A model generated the notes under the pieces. It ran no database searches. It was not told the origin of the DNA and was given only the letters and a program-made list of their open reading frames with translations. Below, piece after piece: positions 10,801 to 21,321 of a stretch of 64,000 bases of DNA. This DNA is from Bilabrum cf. latius (taxonomy: Eukaryota; Bigyra: Bicosoecida; Bigyra; Bicosoecida), in the NCBI GenBank assembly GCA_965178125.1, contig OZ237735.1, positions 1,426,001-1,490,000 on the forward strand, read 5' to 3'. The position numbers and the translations under genes are program-made. Within the stretch, counting starts at the first letter, position 1. Every line of letters starts with the position of its first letter.

Positions 10801-12094
10801 CGGTGGCCCCCTTGGAACGTGTTGTTGATGAGGAGGCTCCTTTGGCGCGGGGTGGTGGCGGCAGCTGCACCGTTCTCACAGCGGGCATTTGCACTCCCAT
10901 CGCAGCGCACTCAACGGGCGAGTCGTCCACGAACGCGAAGTGTTCCTCGGACAATGCAAGATCCCTACACAGCTGCTGCAGCACGCCTGGCTTGGGCTCC
11001 CACGAGGCCCTCACCGCCGCGATGTGTTCCCCGAGGGACAGGCCCATTGCTGCTGGGTCGATGCCCTCGAACGCACTCGTCACGTCGCTCGCCTCGTTCT
11101 TGCTGATGAGCGCGCATACGTGCCCCTGGCGCGCCCTGCCTCGCAGCCATGCCCTCACCAGCTGGTACCTCGCTGACCTCACGTCCACGCCGCTGGGGCC
11201 CAGCTCGCCGACAGCGCCGCCCCACAGCGTGTTGTCGCAGTCGCAGGCGATGCCTTTGAGAGGAGGGGCGCACGCCTGGGCGATCGCTATGCACACTCTG
11301 ACGGCTACCTGTGCCCATGCCCGATGGGTGTACGGGCTGTGGGAGGTGACGGCGCTGCCGATGTCGTAGAGCTTCTCTGCCTCCGCAGCGGCCGCAGAGG
11401 AAGGAACGGCCGTCGAAGGTGGATAAAACGTGGAACTTGTCATGACTCGGACCCATTTGTTAGTTTGATTTTTCCACCCAGCCCAGCCTTGCTCCGCAAA
11501 AGACTGCAGCGGCGGCTGCGCACCTGGCTCCCGAGCGACTGCTGACTGAACAGACGCCTCAGCGGCTGCATGATCCGGTATTAAGCTGCCCTTCAACAAC
11601 GCTGGACGCTAGGGGAGAAACAATACGAGCAAAGGGGCATGCCCACCATAAGTAGCAGCCTGCTCGTATGCTCTCGAAGCCTTGGACAACTGCGCTGCGG
11701 CCGATGAGATTGTGCTGGCTCCTTCTTTGTGAGACGGTACAGTGAGATCAAGTGCGACTGAATCCCCCTTTTGTGCCTCAGCAGCGGCTCCACGCGCCAT
11801 CTCGCGTGAGCTACCATCGATGCTTGCGGTTTGTTTGGTCTTGCGGCTTGGCAGATCCCGAACCTCAGGGTGCACCACTGTCAGGTCCTCTAGCTGTACC
11901 AGCAAAACATTTATCGCATTTAGGGTCGATTGAGTTGGAAATACACCAAGAGGATCCTAGGAGAACTGTGTTGCGCAACCATACGGCAGCCAGTTGTACC
12001 GCGTCTCAAGTGTTTGCAAGCAGTTACCGAGAATATACTCTAGTGCCGGGTCCAACGGGCTGCAGTCACACGTACACGCAATATTGATTTCCAT
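7859..12094 (-). CDS. FkbH-type HAD-superfamily protein with long low-complexity C-terminus
   Basis: 1,411 aa in one unspliced frame, ATG at 12094, TGA at 7859-7861. The N-terminus fits the FkbH lead-in: SPLDPALEYIL, WLPYGC, then INVLLVQLEDL. The HAD core has motif I KGIACDCDNTLWGG near residue 285, ALISKNEASDV, and FVDDSPVE near 390. The acyltransferase-like tail of FkbH follows: TNQLNIAKHPLS near 575 and VTDRFGNYGLVAMAL near 615. FkbH enzymes of polyketide pathways load a glyceryl unit from 1,3-bisphosphoglycerate onto a carrier protein; whether this eukaryotic protein does so is unknown. The last 700 or so residues are unusual for the family: Ala/Gly-rich, with (CACCTG)n-encoded GAGAGA runs and a DETTASA minisatellite. 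More than ten in-frame TAGs, including 11609, 10661, 9812, 9392, 8888 (a TAG-TAG doublet), 8537 and 8003. No polyketide genes lie nearby. Confidence 0.85.
8323..8428. repeat. (CACCTG)n microsatellite in the FkbH-like gene
   Basis: Long hexanucleotide array with two CATGCC interruptions. On the minus strand it encodes alternating Gly-Ala broken by His. Confidence 0.95.
8673..8731. repeat. 21-bp minisatellite, about three copies
   Basis: Unit GCGGTGGTCTCGTCAGCAGAG repeated in frame; encodes the heptad DETTASA three times within the C-terminal part of the FkbH-like protein. Confidence 0.93.
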
Positions 12095-13333
12095 GCTTGC
12101 ATTCGATTCTACGTGTTGCATTATTGCCTATCATTGAGGCTGCAGGATTCTAGATGTGATCAGTGCCAGTGGCCAGGACACCAGGAGGGGTTGGGACAGG
12201 GTGATGACGGCGTCAGTCAGGACAGAGGGAGAGGGAGAGGGTGTGTTGTAAAGAGTACCTCAACCGCTGGCTTGGCGGGGTGAGCAATGGCCAGTGCACC
12301 TTGGTAGGGTAGCATAATGTCGCTCCGGAACGGCACCTGGCGGGTGGGAGCAGGGGTGCAGAGGCGAGTAGAAGGAGCGTCACGGTAGCATTCTTGCAGC
12401 TTTTGTCCATCCGGATGTGTGTTAGGCCTACTAGACGTACCTGGAAAAAGAGCCTAATCATTGACAAGGTTCTGTCTCTAGGCCTTCCCCCGGGGCGTTG
12501 TCCTTGCCGCGGGGGTTCCGCCCGGCGCTGTTCCCCGGCGCGCACCCCTCGCCCGCACCCGGGGCGGGGCCCGGCGCGATCCCCTGCAAGGGGGCTAAAC
12601 ACGCGCGTGACAGGATGGGCCTGGCAGACTCTCAAAAACTAATACACTCATGATGACTAGAGTCGCCAGCGGCACCAGCTAAGAAAGCGCACAGGCAGGG
12701 TGTCATGTTTCACTGGTCCTGCTTGCCATAGATGAAGGTTGGCTGGGGTAACTAGAGGACTTTTGTCTTCGTTTTCACCCCGGACTTGAGCTGGACGAAG
12801 TGGAACATGGTGCGGTGACGGCGCGGCCATGGCGCGGGATGTGCACCACGCCCTGACTGCGGTGCTGGCGGAGGTAAGGCTGTGGTGAGAGCGGCGGTGT
12901 GGGCGGATGTTGTGGGGGCCGAGGGCCTCCGACGTGCTGCAACTACAAGTAGTACTTGTAGGGCCCCGTGCAAGGGAGCTGGGCAGAATCCTCCTTTGCT
13001 CCGAGCAATTTATTCTATCTGGTGACATATGTTTGGGCTTTAGAATTAATTGTGCCGTCGGCAAGTGCATGTGGCGGCTAGGAAGCGCTAGACACAGCTG
13101 ATTCGAATCGATGCCAAAAGTTGATCCACGGGCGGATCGCTGCGTATGACCGGCTCAAGGGACGCCTTTATCGCAGTGGCTGCAATAACACGTTTCAAGT
13201 TCACTAGTCGTGCTCTATACTAATATTATTAGGCCTGTGCCAAGCTGAGGAGGTCTACCATTGGATTGCGATAAAGATCCGAGTTGCAAGCATTGCGCCC
13301 GCACAAAGCCGCCACTCTTGTCCTACTCACACC
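12095..13333. other. Intergenic region between divergent FkbH-like and MFS genes, with a GC-rich island
   Basis: No protein family recognised on either strand. A strongly GC-rich, hairpin-prone island at 12478-12605 stands out from its surroundings, for example CCCCTGCAAGGGG near 12581. A C-box-like ATGATGA occurs at about 12650, but no paired D box was found nearby, so I do not call a snoRNA. A minus-strand frame at about 12650-13070 (Ser/His/Arg-rich) is open with one TAG read through, but it has no recognisable content. Confidence 0.4.
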
Positions 13334-15421
13334 ATGAGCGCGCTTCTGGAATCTTCAATTGTATTTGGACTTGCAACACTGGGCACTACGATCTTGGGAT
13401 CCATCAGCAGCCAGCTAACTTTACCCGTGATGGTGAACTGCTGGGAGGTCCCACACACTAACCTCCAGTGGGGACTCGGTATCTATGCCCTGTGGAATGC
13501 AATCAATGACCCCTTATTTGCATTTATTTAGGACGGAGGTCTGAGCGGAGTCAGTGCCCCGGGCAAGCAGCAAAAGCGGCTTGCAAGATGTATCTTGCTT
13601 GGAGCCTTGCCGTTCGGTCTAGCATTCCTGCTTCCTTGGTTTGATTGGGGTTCTTTACGTCCATACCAGTACTTTTCCACGCAATTTCTGTTCGATGGGT
13701 GCTTTACATTTGTCGTTCTGGCATAGTGTGGGCTGTTCGCTGAACTCGAGGCCTCTCAGCGCGGAAGGGTATGGCTGCTATGCTCGCAATCCATTGCATC
13801 GCTTGCGGGAGCGGGAATATCATGGTGGGCAGTCAATGCCGTGACTCGTCGAAACCCTCCGGCCGACGCGTCCGAGTCGTCGAGCGGGATCGACTGTGAC
13901 GGCTTGCACGCCCTCCGCATCATCACCATCGTCCTCGCCCTTGTGGCCGTGGCCTGCTTTGTGGTGGCCTCCCTTATGGTGCTGGTGGATGAATCCCCGA
14001 AGCGGCTGTTGCCTTCAGATCTCTCCGCAGCCAGCAGTGCCACGGCACCTCGGCTTGGTGCTGCCTAGCGTGCTGGCAGCAGCAGCAGCAGCAGCAGCGG
14101 TACAAACAGCGGAGCAGTGCTGATCGCTGGGACGGAAGGCAGCGAGATAGATGGATCCGGCGGGCGCTCCCAACCCGTGGGTTTATCTTCATAGGGCCTG
14201 GCGGGCAGACGAAGACAGGCAGCGGGTCTGGCCGACGAGGAGGACGGCATGGGGCAAATGGAGCTGGTGGACCGGGGGGACGAGGCGCAGAATCGCGATG
14301 AAGACGGTAATAATGGTGAAAATGAGGATGTCAATGGGGCAACGGATCCTGAGGAGTAGCTGGTCACTCTGCTCTCTGCCTGGGGCCAGGTGCTGATGCA
14401 GCCTGCCTTCATCACGTTTGTGATCGTGAACTTCCTGCAGATCGCACAGATGACCGCCAACAGCGCGTTTGCGGCCGACTTTTTGCCCGTTATTGGTTCT
14501 GCGGCGGCTTCCAGGGAGCTTGCAGCCTCAAGCATGGGCTTAGAGCAGCAAGAGCTCGGTGCATCGGGCAGCGGTGCCGCGGCCAAGTCTCCTGGCTGGT
14601 GGCTGTCCTCTGCGACAACGGTGAGCGTGGCGCAAGGGGCTGGGCCTGTCGCCACGCTACTGGTTTTGCCGGTGGTTTGGAGGCTGGGCCACTCGTACGG
14701 AGCCATCCGTCTCCTGCTGGTGCTGCAGGCGGTCGTCGCGGTACTGTTCGGTCTCGTATTCTCAGTGGCTCCGCTCGCCACGGCAGCTGCAGGCGGGCTG
14801 GAGCAGCAGCAGCCGGCCATCCGCGGTCCGCTGGTGGGCATTCCTGCGATCGATGATGTGGTCACCAGCCAGCTCTCCCTGGCCATGAGTCTTGTTCCCT
14901 AGGCGGAGTGGGTCCCGCACGCCTTTGTGATTTTGCACAGGGCTCTGTGCGGGTGCACCTTCGCGCTGTTCGGGATGGCTGTCAGCGATGTGGCGGAGAG
15001 GGACGCAGAGATCCACGAGCGGCCCAATAAGATCACCACGTCCGTGTTCGCGCTAAACGCGCTCGTCACGAAGCCGGCCGAGAGCGTCGCACCCATGATT
15101 GTGCTGGGGCTGCTGGCGCCATTGGGATACGGTGCCTCTGTGGCTGCAGCATCCACTGGTGCTGGCACTGCTGAGGGGCAGCAGGGGGAGGGAGGGTAGG
15201 CCGGTGGATCACATAATGGTCTAGCCGGAGGCATGTGGTTCGCGCTGTGGGGCAGCGCTGTCTTCGCGTCGTGCCTGCAGCTGCTCGTGTGGCAGTGCTA
15301 CCCGCTGAAAGGGGGCAAGAGGAGGGGCGGGCCCGGCTCCGGGAGTGACAGCGAGGAGGGCCGCGATTCGGGGGAGGAAGTGGGGCGCAAGGGCCGGGCT
15401 CTGGCGCACGAGTCGGACTGA
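13334..15421 (+). CDS. MFS transporter of the TMEM180/MFSD13A (GPH-like) type
   Basis: 695 aa, ATG 13334, TGA 15419-15421, no intron. The diagnostic helix pair YALWNAINDPLFAFI-TAG-D matches the conserved W-N-x-x-N-D-P-L-F motif of this transporter group. Other hydrophobic helices include ILLGALPFGLAFLLPWF, IITIVLALVAVACFVVASLM, VATLLVLPVVWRL, LLVLQAVVAVLFGLVF and MWFALWGSAVFASCLQLLVW. A long acidic, Gly/Ser-rich cytoplasmic loop (about residues 245-345) splits the two halves. Seven in-frame TAGs, at about 13529, 13730, 14066, 14189, 14356, 14900 and 15197; both flanks of each belong to the same membrane protein. Substrate unknown. Confidence 0.8.
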
Positions 15422-15622
15422 GCTCTCATCGCGAGCTCATCTTCGATTGCGGCGGTTGACTTCAGCAGCGGAGCCCTTTGCACCCCTGCCATGCAGGGTT
15501 GCAGCGGGGCACCCGTGGAGTGTGTTTGCGTGTAGCGTGACGGGTTGGACTCATCTTTAGTACAATGCATTCTGCCATGTTAATTGATCGTATTCCACCG
15601 ATGATGCGCTTGTCTCTCCATT

Positions 15623-18035
15623 TCAAGCCACGTACAAGTACAGGTTGGGGTTGCTCTCGTCCCTCTCCATGTAGTCGTTCTCGATCAGGTACTCGATCCT
15701 GCGCTTGATCAGCTTGGGATCCGGCCGGAACAGGGAGAGCTATCGTAGCACCTGGGCGAACAAGTCCTTGTGCGCCATCGTCTTGGCGCTCTTCATGGTC
15801 CGCACGACCGCCGCGTCGATGGCGCTCCGCCTGTCGTCCTCTACCCTCTTCTGAGTGGTGGACTCTTCCAGAATTGCCATCGGGATCTTGAGCCTCCTCC
15901 TGGGGTTCTTGAAATCGACGTTCACGCGGAAGGAGTCGGAGGTCCCGATGGTCCGTCCCGCGGGCGACTTGGTCAGCACCTTGACCTTGCCGCAGCTGAG
16001 AGAGTGCAGGACACGCTTGGCCACGTCCTCGGGCAGGTTCAGGCGCTCCGAAACCGCCGAGAAACTGAGGTCACCCCCTGAATCCCCGAGGTTGTTGAAG
16101 GCAAGGAGGCAGGTTGCTTGCAGGGTGGTGACCTGCAGGTCGTACGTCTTGTCGAACTGTGCCCCTACAAGCGCCTGGCCCTGGCTGTAGCACCAGGCCA
16201 GCTTCCGGTTGGACGTGACCTCTCCGTAGAAATCCTGGAACACGGTCTGGCAGGCCGTCATCTGCGGAGGAACAACGAGCTTGACGTCCTTGAAGGTGGG
16301 CCACCAGCCCTGCGTGAGGATGGTCGTCGAGAACTCCAGGCCGATGTCACGGGCCTTGGCAGCCCCGTCTCCAGCCCGCCACGACTCGAACTTTTTCTAG
16401 AGCTCCGAGGCAAGGCTCAAGTCGTTCATCATTCCCTCCATCTTGCTCGTGTACTGCGGCCCGCACCTCATCTTCAGCTTGCCGATCATGGACTGCTCCG
16501 CCTGCCTGCTGGTCATGGTCTGGTTCAGCAGTCGTCTGGCCAGCTGGTTCCTGTAGATCTCCCCGAACTTGTCCTTGTCAATGATAAAGGCAAACAGCTG
16601 CACCACGCTCTGGAGCGCCTCCTCGATCTCGTCTTCCACGAGCTTTTCCACCCCGCGGAGCACCCTGTCGCAGTACGACGCCAGGTGGTCCGTGGTGCTG
16701 TACTTGCTGCCGGGCGTGTCCCGGTTGATGAACACCTCGAAGGCGTCCTTGAGCGCCTTCTAGAACAGAGAATCTCCGTTAAACTACTCGCCAACCAGCT
16801 TTCGCGAGTTGGTCAGTAGCTCCATCAGCGCCTTCACGAACGCTGGGTTGCCCTGCACCTCCCTGACCTTGCCCGACTTGCCGGCGCCCGAGGCAGCCGC
16901 ACCAGAGGCGCCTCCCTGCCCGCCGCTGTGCGCCCTCTGAGAGATGATCCCCACTCCGGCCTGCTAGATGAATTCCTTCACCACCACGGCGATGGGCTTG
17001 AGCCCCCCGTGCACCCTGCTGAAGAGCCTGTACATCCTAGCCAGGTCCTCCCCCCTGCTCTCCTTGAGAAGGAACAGCAGCCCGCTGCCGTCCTTCTCGA
17101 TCAATGACATCTCGTGCGCAGCGAGCAGCTCGTCCTCCATCACCCCCAAGAGCTCACCCTCGCTCGTGTCGTGGAGGTACGTCTCCACCCGGATGGCCTC
17201 GTCCGTCAGCACGCTCTCCGCGCGGGCCAGGTAGTCCGGCGTGGTGTCGCGGGCGATCCACTCGGCCGCCTGGGAGCGGAAATACTGCGCCGTTGCCTGC
17301 AGCAAGGGCGCCTCCAACGAGTTCCTGTACAGATCCAGGGTGTTCATCCCGCATGCCACGTACACGTCCACGCACCTCTTGACGAGCCCGCCGTCGACGT
17401 GCTCCCCGCTCCTGTCCCGGCGGATGAGCTCGATCACGGCCTTGGCCACGTCGTCCCTGACGTGCATGAAAACGCAGTCCGCGAACAGGCTAAGGCCGGA
17501 GTCCATGAGCCGCGGCAACTTGTGGAAATCGACGTAGTACCGGTCGAGGTACATGAAGAACCGCCGCATCCACTTGTTCATGAGCCCGTGCTGCTCCCAG
17601 CGGCGAGCGAGCTCTTCCAAGAGGAACTGGCCGTGCTGCTTGCGGAGCGCGGGCAATACCTCGGCGGTCAGATACGAACGAATGGTTTCGTGATGGCGCT
17701 AGTACAGGTGCTCGGACCAGTTGTGAGGGGCTGGCTGGATGCACATGTTGTAGCACACGCTGCGGGCGAATGAAGAGAATTGGCGCTCGAGCCGAGAATG
17801 ATGGAATCAAATCGCCCGGTGCTGAATCTGAGCAGCGCTGTATGAGGCAAGCGCTGTGCCAGTGCGCAGCAGATTGCCCGGGCTTTGCTCACGTGTATAT
17901 CTGCATGAATTCCTTCTTCGTAAACTCCGGCTGGCCACCTTGGCCAAAGCGTGTTCGCAACAGTTGGAGTAATCTGTCAATACCATCTCGTTTGATCTGG
18001 TTCCAACCATCTTCGAGCTGGATTATTTCATCCAT
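15623..18035 (-). CDS. Cullin, CUL1-like (exons 17893..18035 and 15623..17759)
   Basis: 759 aa with one 133-nt intron (17760-17892; donor GTGAGC, acceptor CCCGCAG). Splicing restores FMQIYT-VCYNMC, matching the cullin N-terminus. The stalk continues with SEHLY-TAG-RHHETI, EVLPALRK, MRRFFMYLDRYYV and RMYRLFSRV. The Rbx-binding cullin domain includes YCDRVLRG, LARRLLNQTMTSRQAEQSMI and GWWPTFKD. The winged-helix tail has VVRTMKSAKTMAHKDLF with the neddylation-site Lys conserved, then LIKRRIEYLIENDYMER and LYLYVA followed by TGA. Cullins scaffold SCF-type ubiquitin ligases. Six or so in-frame TAGs; the one in AQVLR-TAG-LSLF falls at the Gln of the VLTQL motif of CUL1 tails, supporting TAG=Gln. 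Confidence 0.95.
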
Positions 18036-18455
18036 TTCTACGGACGCTTAAACTGACGTGCCAACAAACCCTCCACGTGCTGCGAATCGATTACTTGAAA
18101 CTACAGGGAGAGGAAAGCATATACTATTACTATTCGAAACTGCAGGCTGCAGCATCACTTTTCCTACGCAAAGATGGCGCACTGGGCGAAACTGAGCGAT
18201 GCGCTGACGTTCCGAGCACACCTCAAGTACAACACTTGCAAGCGAAAACAGTACAATACGGAGCTGAGCTCCTGCAAACTATTAATTTTACGAATTGTCT
18301 CACACAAACCGCGCAGCGTGTTGAATGAGTGCGCTTATCTGGCGGCCACGGAGCCACCAATCCGACCGTCGGCACCCGGCGCCGCGCAATCAACACGGTT
18401 GCAACCAACACATGAAGTTCCGTACGCGAGCTTGGATTCCCAACAGAGTATTAGC
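18036..18455. promoter_or_regulatory. Divergent intergenic region, cullin (-) and TIM50 (+)
   Basis: 420 bp between two divergent starts, presumably holding both promoters. No defined motif recognised. Confidence 0.4.
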
Positions 18456-20647
18456 ATGTTGAGGAAAGGCTTGTTGCGCGCCACGAGGCGGCTACACAAT
18501 GCCAACAGCTTAAACTTTGCTCCGCGTCTGCCGCACGCAAGCTCAACTTGTTTCAAGGGAGTCACTGCGAACAGATGTGATTTGATGGGATACAGATAGG
18601 AGTCTACTGGGTTCCGATGCTTCTCTGCAAATACACCTGACCCTTCAAAGGCTGCAAAGGCTGATTCTACGAAGGAGGCGCGGCGTCCAAGGCCCCGGGC
18701 TGTCAAGGCTCGGTCAAACATCCTCGGAGGAGCCTCTGGAGTTCTGGCGGGCACAACCATGGCTAAAATAAGAAGAGTCCTTCAGTTAGCTGGAGCAACT
18801 GCACTATTTGCTGGCGGTGTATTTGCCGCCTATCAGCTGTATCGTAAGTTGCGCAACGTGTGTGCGATGTCATCCAGAGAGCAGGAGTGCCGCGCAGCAC
18901 ATGAGCCTGCTACTCAACTACTGTTCCTATCGCAGAGAGTGGATTTACTGCTGAAGAGATTATTTCTAGTGTGGCCGACATGGGAGCCACCCCGGTAGAA
19001 GATCACATGGATCCCATCGGCAGAGAGTTTACTGAAGATTTCTTGGTGATCCCACAGTTGTCTCCCGACGATTAGGACGGCATGGAGAAGGAACCAATCA
19101 TAACGGTCATTATGAGGGTAGAGGGCGTATTCATGCAACTAGTGGATCAGGTAAGAAACCTTGGCGGGCCTCCGTTGATTCCGTCGGTGCTTGCGATGAA
19201 TTGGCGGCACAATCGCATCCAAGCTGCGACAACTCATGACTTTTCCCCGCAGAACATCCGAGGGGACCAGTACAGGCGCATCCCAGGCGGTGACAGGTTC
19301 CTGCGGCAGCTCCTGGACGAGTTCAGAGGACAGGTGCACCTGTGGGTCTGGTCCGACGCGAAGATGGGCGTGGCCAGCGACCTCGCCAAGCTGTCCCTGC
19401 AGCTGCCCGGCGACCAGCCGACGGCCACCAACCTCATCCGCAGGAACCAGGGCATGCTCATGGAATACGACTGCGAGCGACCCAGCTTCGTGGGCATGCA
19501 GGCGGCTGCCCTGTCACCAGCCATGCTCTCCTTCGAGCACATGTTCGGCGACAAGAACCCCGTCCTGCCCAACAGCAAGCTCACAAAGGCCGTGCAGGCT
19601 GCCCAGAAGCGACTGGAGCGCATTCGGCAGCAGCTGCAGGATATCGAAGACGAGGAAGCAGCAGAGACCGAACGAGCCGGCAGGGATGCAGAGACAGACA
19701 GCGAGGAAGAGGCCGCCAGGTCTGCCCAGCGCAGGGCAAGAGCCAAGGCGGACAGAGACGCCAGACGCATCCAGCTCCAGGCGCAGCTCAAGCAGCAGGA
19801 GCAGCTAGAGAGACAAGGCCCCATGCAGCGGGAGCAGAAGCCGGGCGAGCCCAAGGAGCTCAAGCCCGTCCGTTGGCTGCAGCAGGTGCCTCGCATCGCT
19901 GGCTCCGTGGTGCTGGTGGACACGGACCCCCGGTCGCTCGACACCAACCCCTTCCAGACGCTGCTGGTGCCTCCCCTGACGGTGCAGGAGGGCGTCAGGC
20001 AGGAGCAACTGAGGCAGGCCGCCGTGGTGGAGGCCACACTGCAGGGTCGCGGTGCCGGAGGGGCGCTGTCGGCCGATGGTGCTGGCAGTGGCAGTGGCGG
20101 TGACTCGCTGGATGCGGCGTCTGACTCGCTGGACCGGCAGGCCGTGTAGCTGCAAGAGCAGACGGCGGTGAGTCCCGACGAGAGTCCCTTCGAGGCCACG
20201 CTGGCCTTCCTGCGTCTGTTCCGGAAGATGTACGCGGCGGGCGAGGTCAAGCAGCCCTCCCAGCTGCTGGTCAAGCTGCAGCGCGAGTACTACGACGAGC
20301 TGTCGGAGGACCCCGCGGCCATGGGCAAGGCCATCGCGCTGGAGACGGCCGAGTTCGAGGACAGGCAGCAAAAGAGGGGGGCCAGTCTGCAGGGGGTGGT
20401 GAGGTAGGGGCTGCAGGGGGCCGCCGCGGTGGCCGTGGGCGAGGCCGGGCGCAGGATCCAGGGCAACCAGGACCGGGCCTCGCTGGGCGGGCAGCGGAGG
20501 AAACGTTCGTTGGTGGCGGAGAAGATGCGTCGCGTGGCAGCTCGTGAGAAGGCCATGATGAAGCGCCAGATGGACGAGCACATGAAGGCTCAGGAGCAGG
20601 CTCAGAAGGAGATGATGGCCAAGGTGGCGTCCGGAGGAGGCATGTGA
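18456..20647 (+). CDS. TIM50: TIM50, mitochondrial inner-membrane translocase subunit (join 18456..18843, 18936..19150, 19253..20647)
   Basis: 665 aa after removing two introns (92 nt, GTAAGT to CGCAG; 102 nt, GTAAGA to CCGCAG). The start MLRKGLLRATRRLHNANS is a typical cleavable mitochondrial presequence. A single membrane helix follows near residues 107-127 (QLAGATALFAGGVFAAYQLY), then a Tim50-type FCP1-like domain lacking the DxDxT nucleophile: ITVIMRVEGVFMQ, RRIPGGDRFLRQLLDEF, VHLWVWSD, a charged coiled insert, then GSVVLVDTDPRSLDTNPFQT and EATLAFLRLFRKMYAAG. TIM50 receives presequence proteins for TIM23 in the intermembrane space. In-frame TAGs at 18597, about 19074, 20147 and 20405; TGA 20645-20647. 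The frame is open upstream to 18174, but that stretch has no presequence features. Confidence 0.87.
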
Positions 20648-21321
20648 TCCTGTGGATAGTCTGCGCCGGTCATACCAGAAGTATCTGCATACATGAACAG
20701 AAAATCGAAACATGAAATAGAGTCTGGACTGTGGTCATTGAACCCATCGAACATTTCTGCCCCCTGTATCGCACATACACTCGCATTTATCCCCAAGGAC
20801 TGGTTCTTCTACACTTGTGGAATGTGCACACTATTTCCCCATGCTTTCAACTGGAGTTGAGTTCACAACATGTCAGATCTCCCCCCACCCACCTCCAACT
20901 GGCCTCGTCGATGTGCGGCTTCCCGTTCCAGTTTTTCGCCTCGTCGACGTGCGTCACCCACACGCCCCACCTCAACCTGCCCGGTCAGTGTCTCTCCCTT
21001 TCAATCCACCATGTCAACCATATGATCCATATCAATCTTCTCCTCCAGTAATCCTCCACCCACCTGGTGTAGCATCACTCCACCCTCCCGTCAACCCTAG
21101 TCCTTCTTGCCCACCCCTGGCCGCCGCTCCTGCTCTTACCTCACTGTACTGGTCACCTCGAACGCTCACTCCTCCGCTCGCTCTGTTAAATCTGTTGCTG
21201 CACCTCGAACAGGAACTGAACCCAACACGCGACCTCAATCTTGAGACCTAATTGGTCTCACCAACAATTTTCTCGCCCCCCGGGGTCTCGCAGGGGGCCA
21301 GCAATCAATGGGCCATATTGA
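20648..21321. other. Region between convergent TIM50 and TPR genes; possible retroelement 3' remnant
   Basis: Holds an open Pro-rich plus-strand frame (20817-21251, ends TAA) with no recognisable family. Bases 20856-20886 resemble 28442-28474, which lies just downstream of the retroelement ORF (GTTGAGT-CACAA-AT-TCAGATC-CCCCC pattern). This may be leftover retroelement 3' UTR rather than a gene. Confidence 0.3.

Noticed and set aside
12640-12660. C-box-like ATGATGA (possible C/D snoRNA)
   Set aside because: No matching D box or terminal stem was found at a suitable distance.
19151-19252. Treating this 102-nt stretch of TIM50 as coding, since it is in frame and stop-free
   Set aside because: It starts GTAAGA and ends CCCCGCAG, and its translation interrupts the Tim50 domain with unrelated sequence; an intron is more likely, though retention cannot be excluded.
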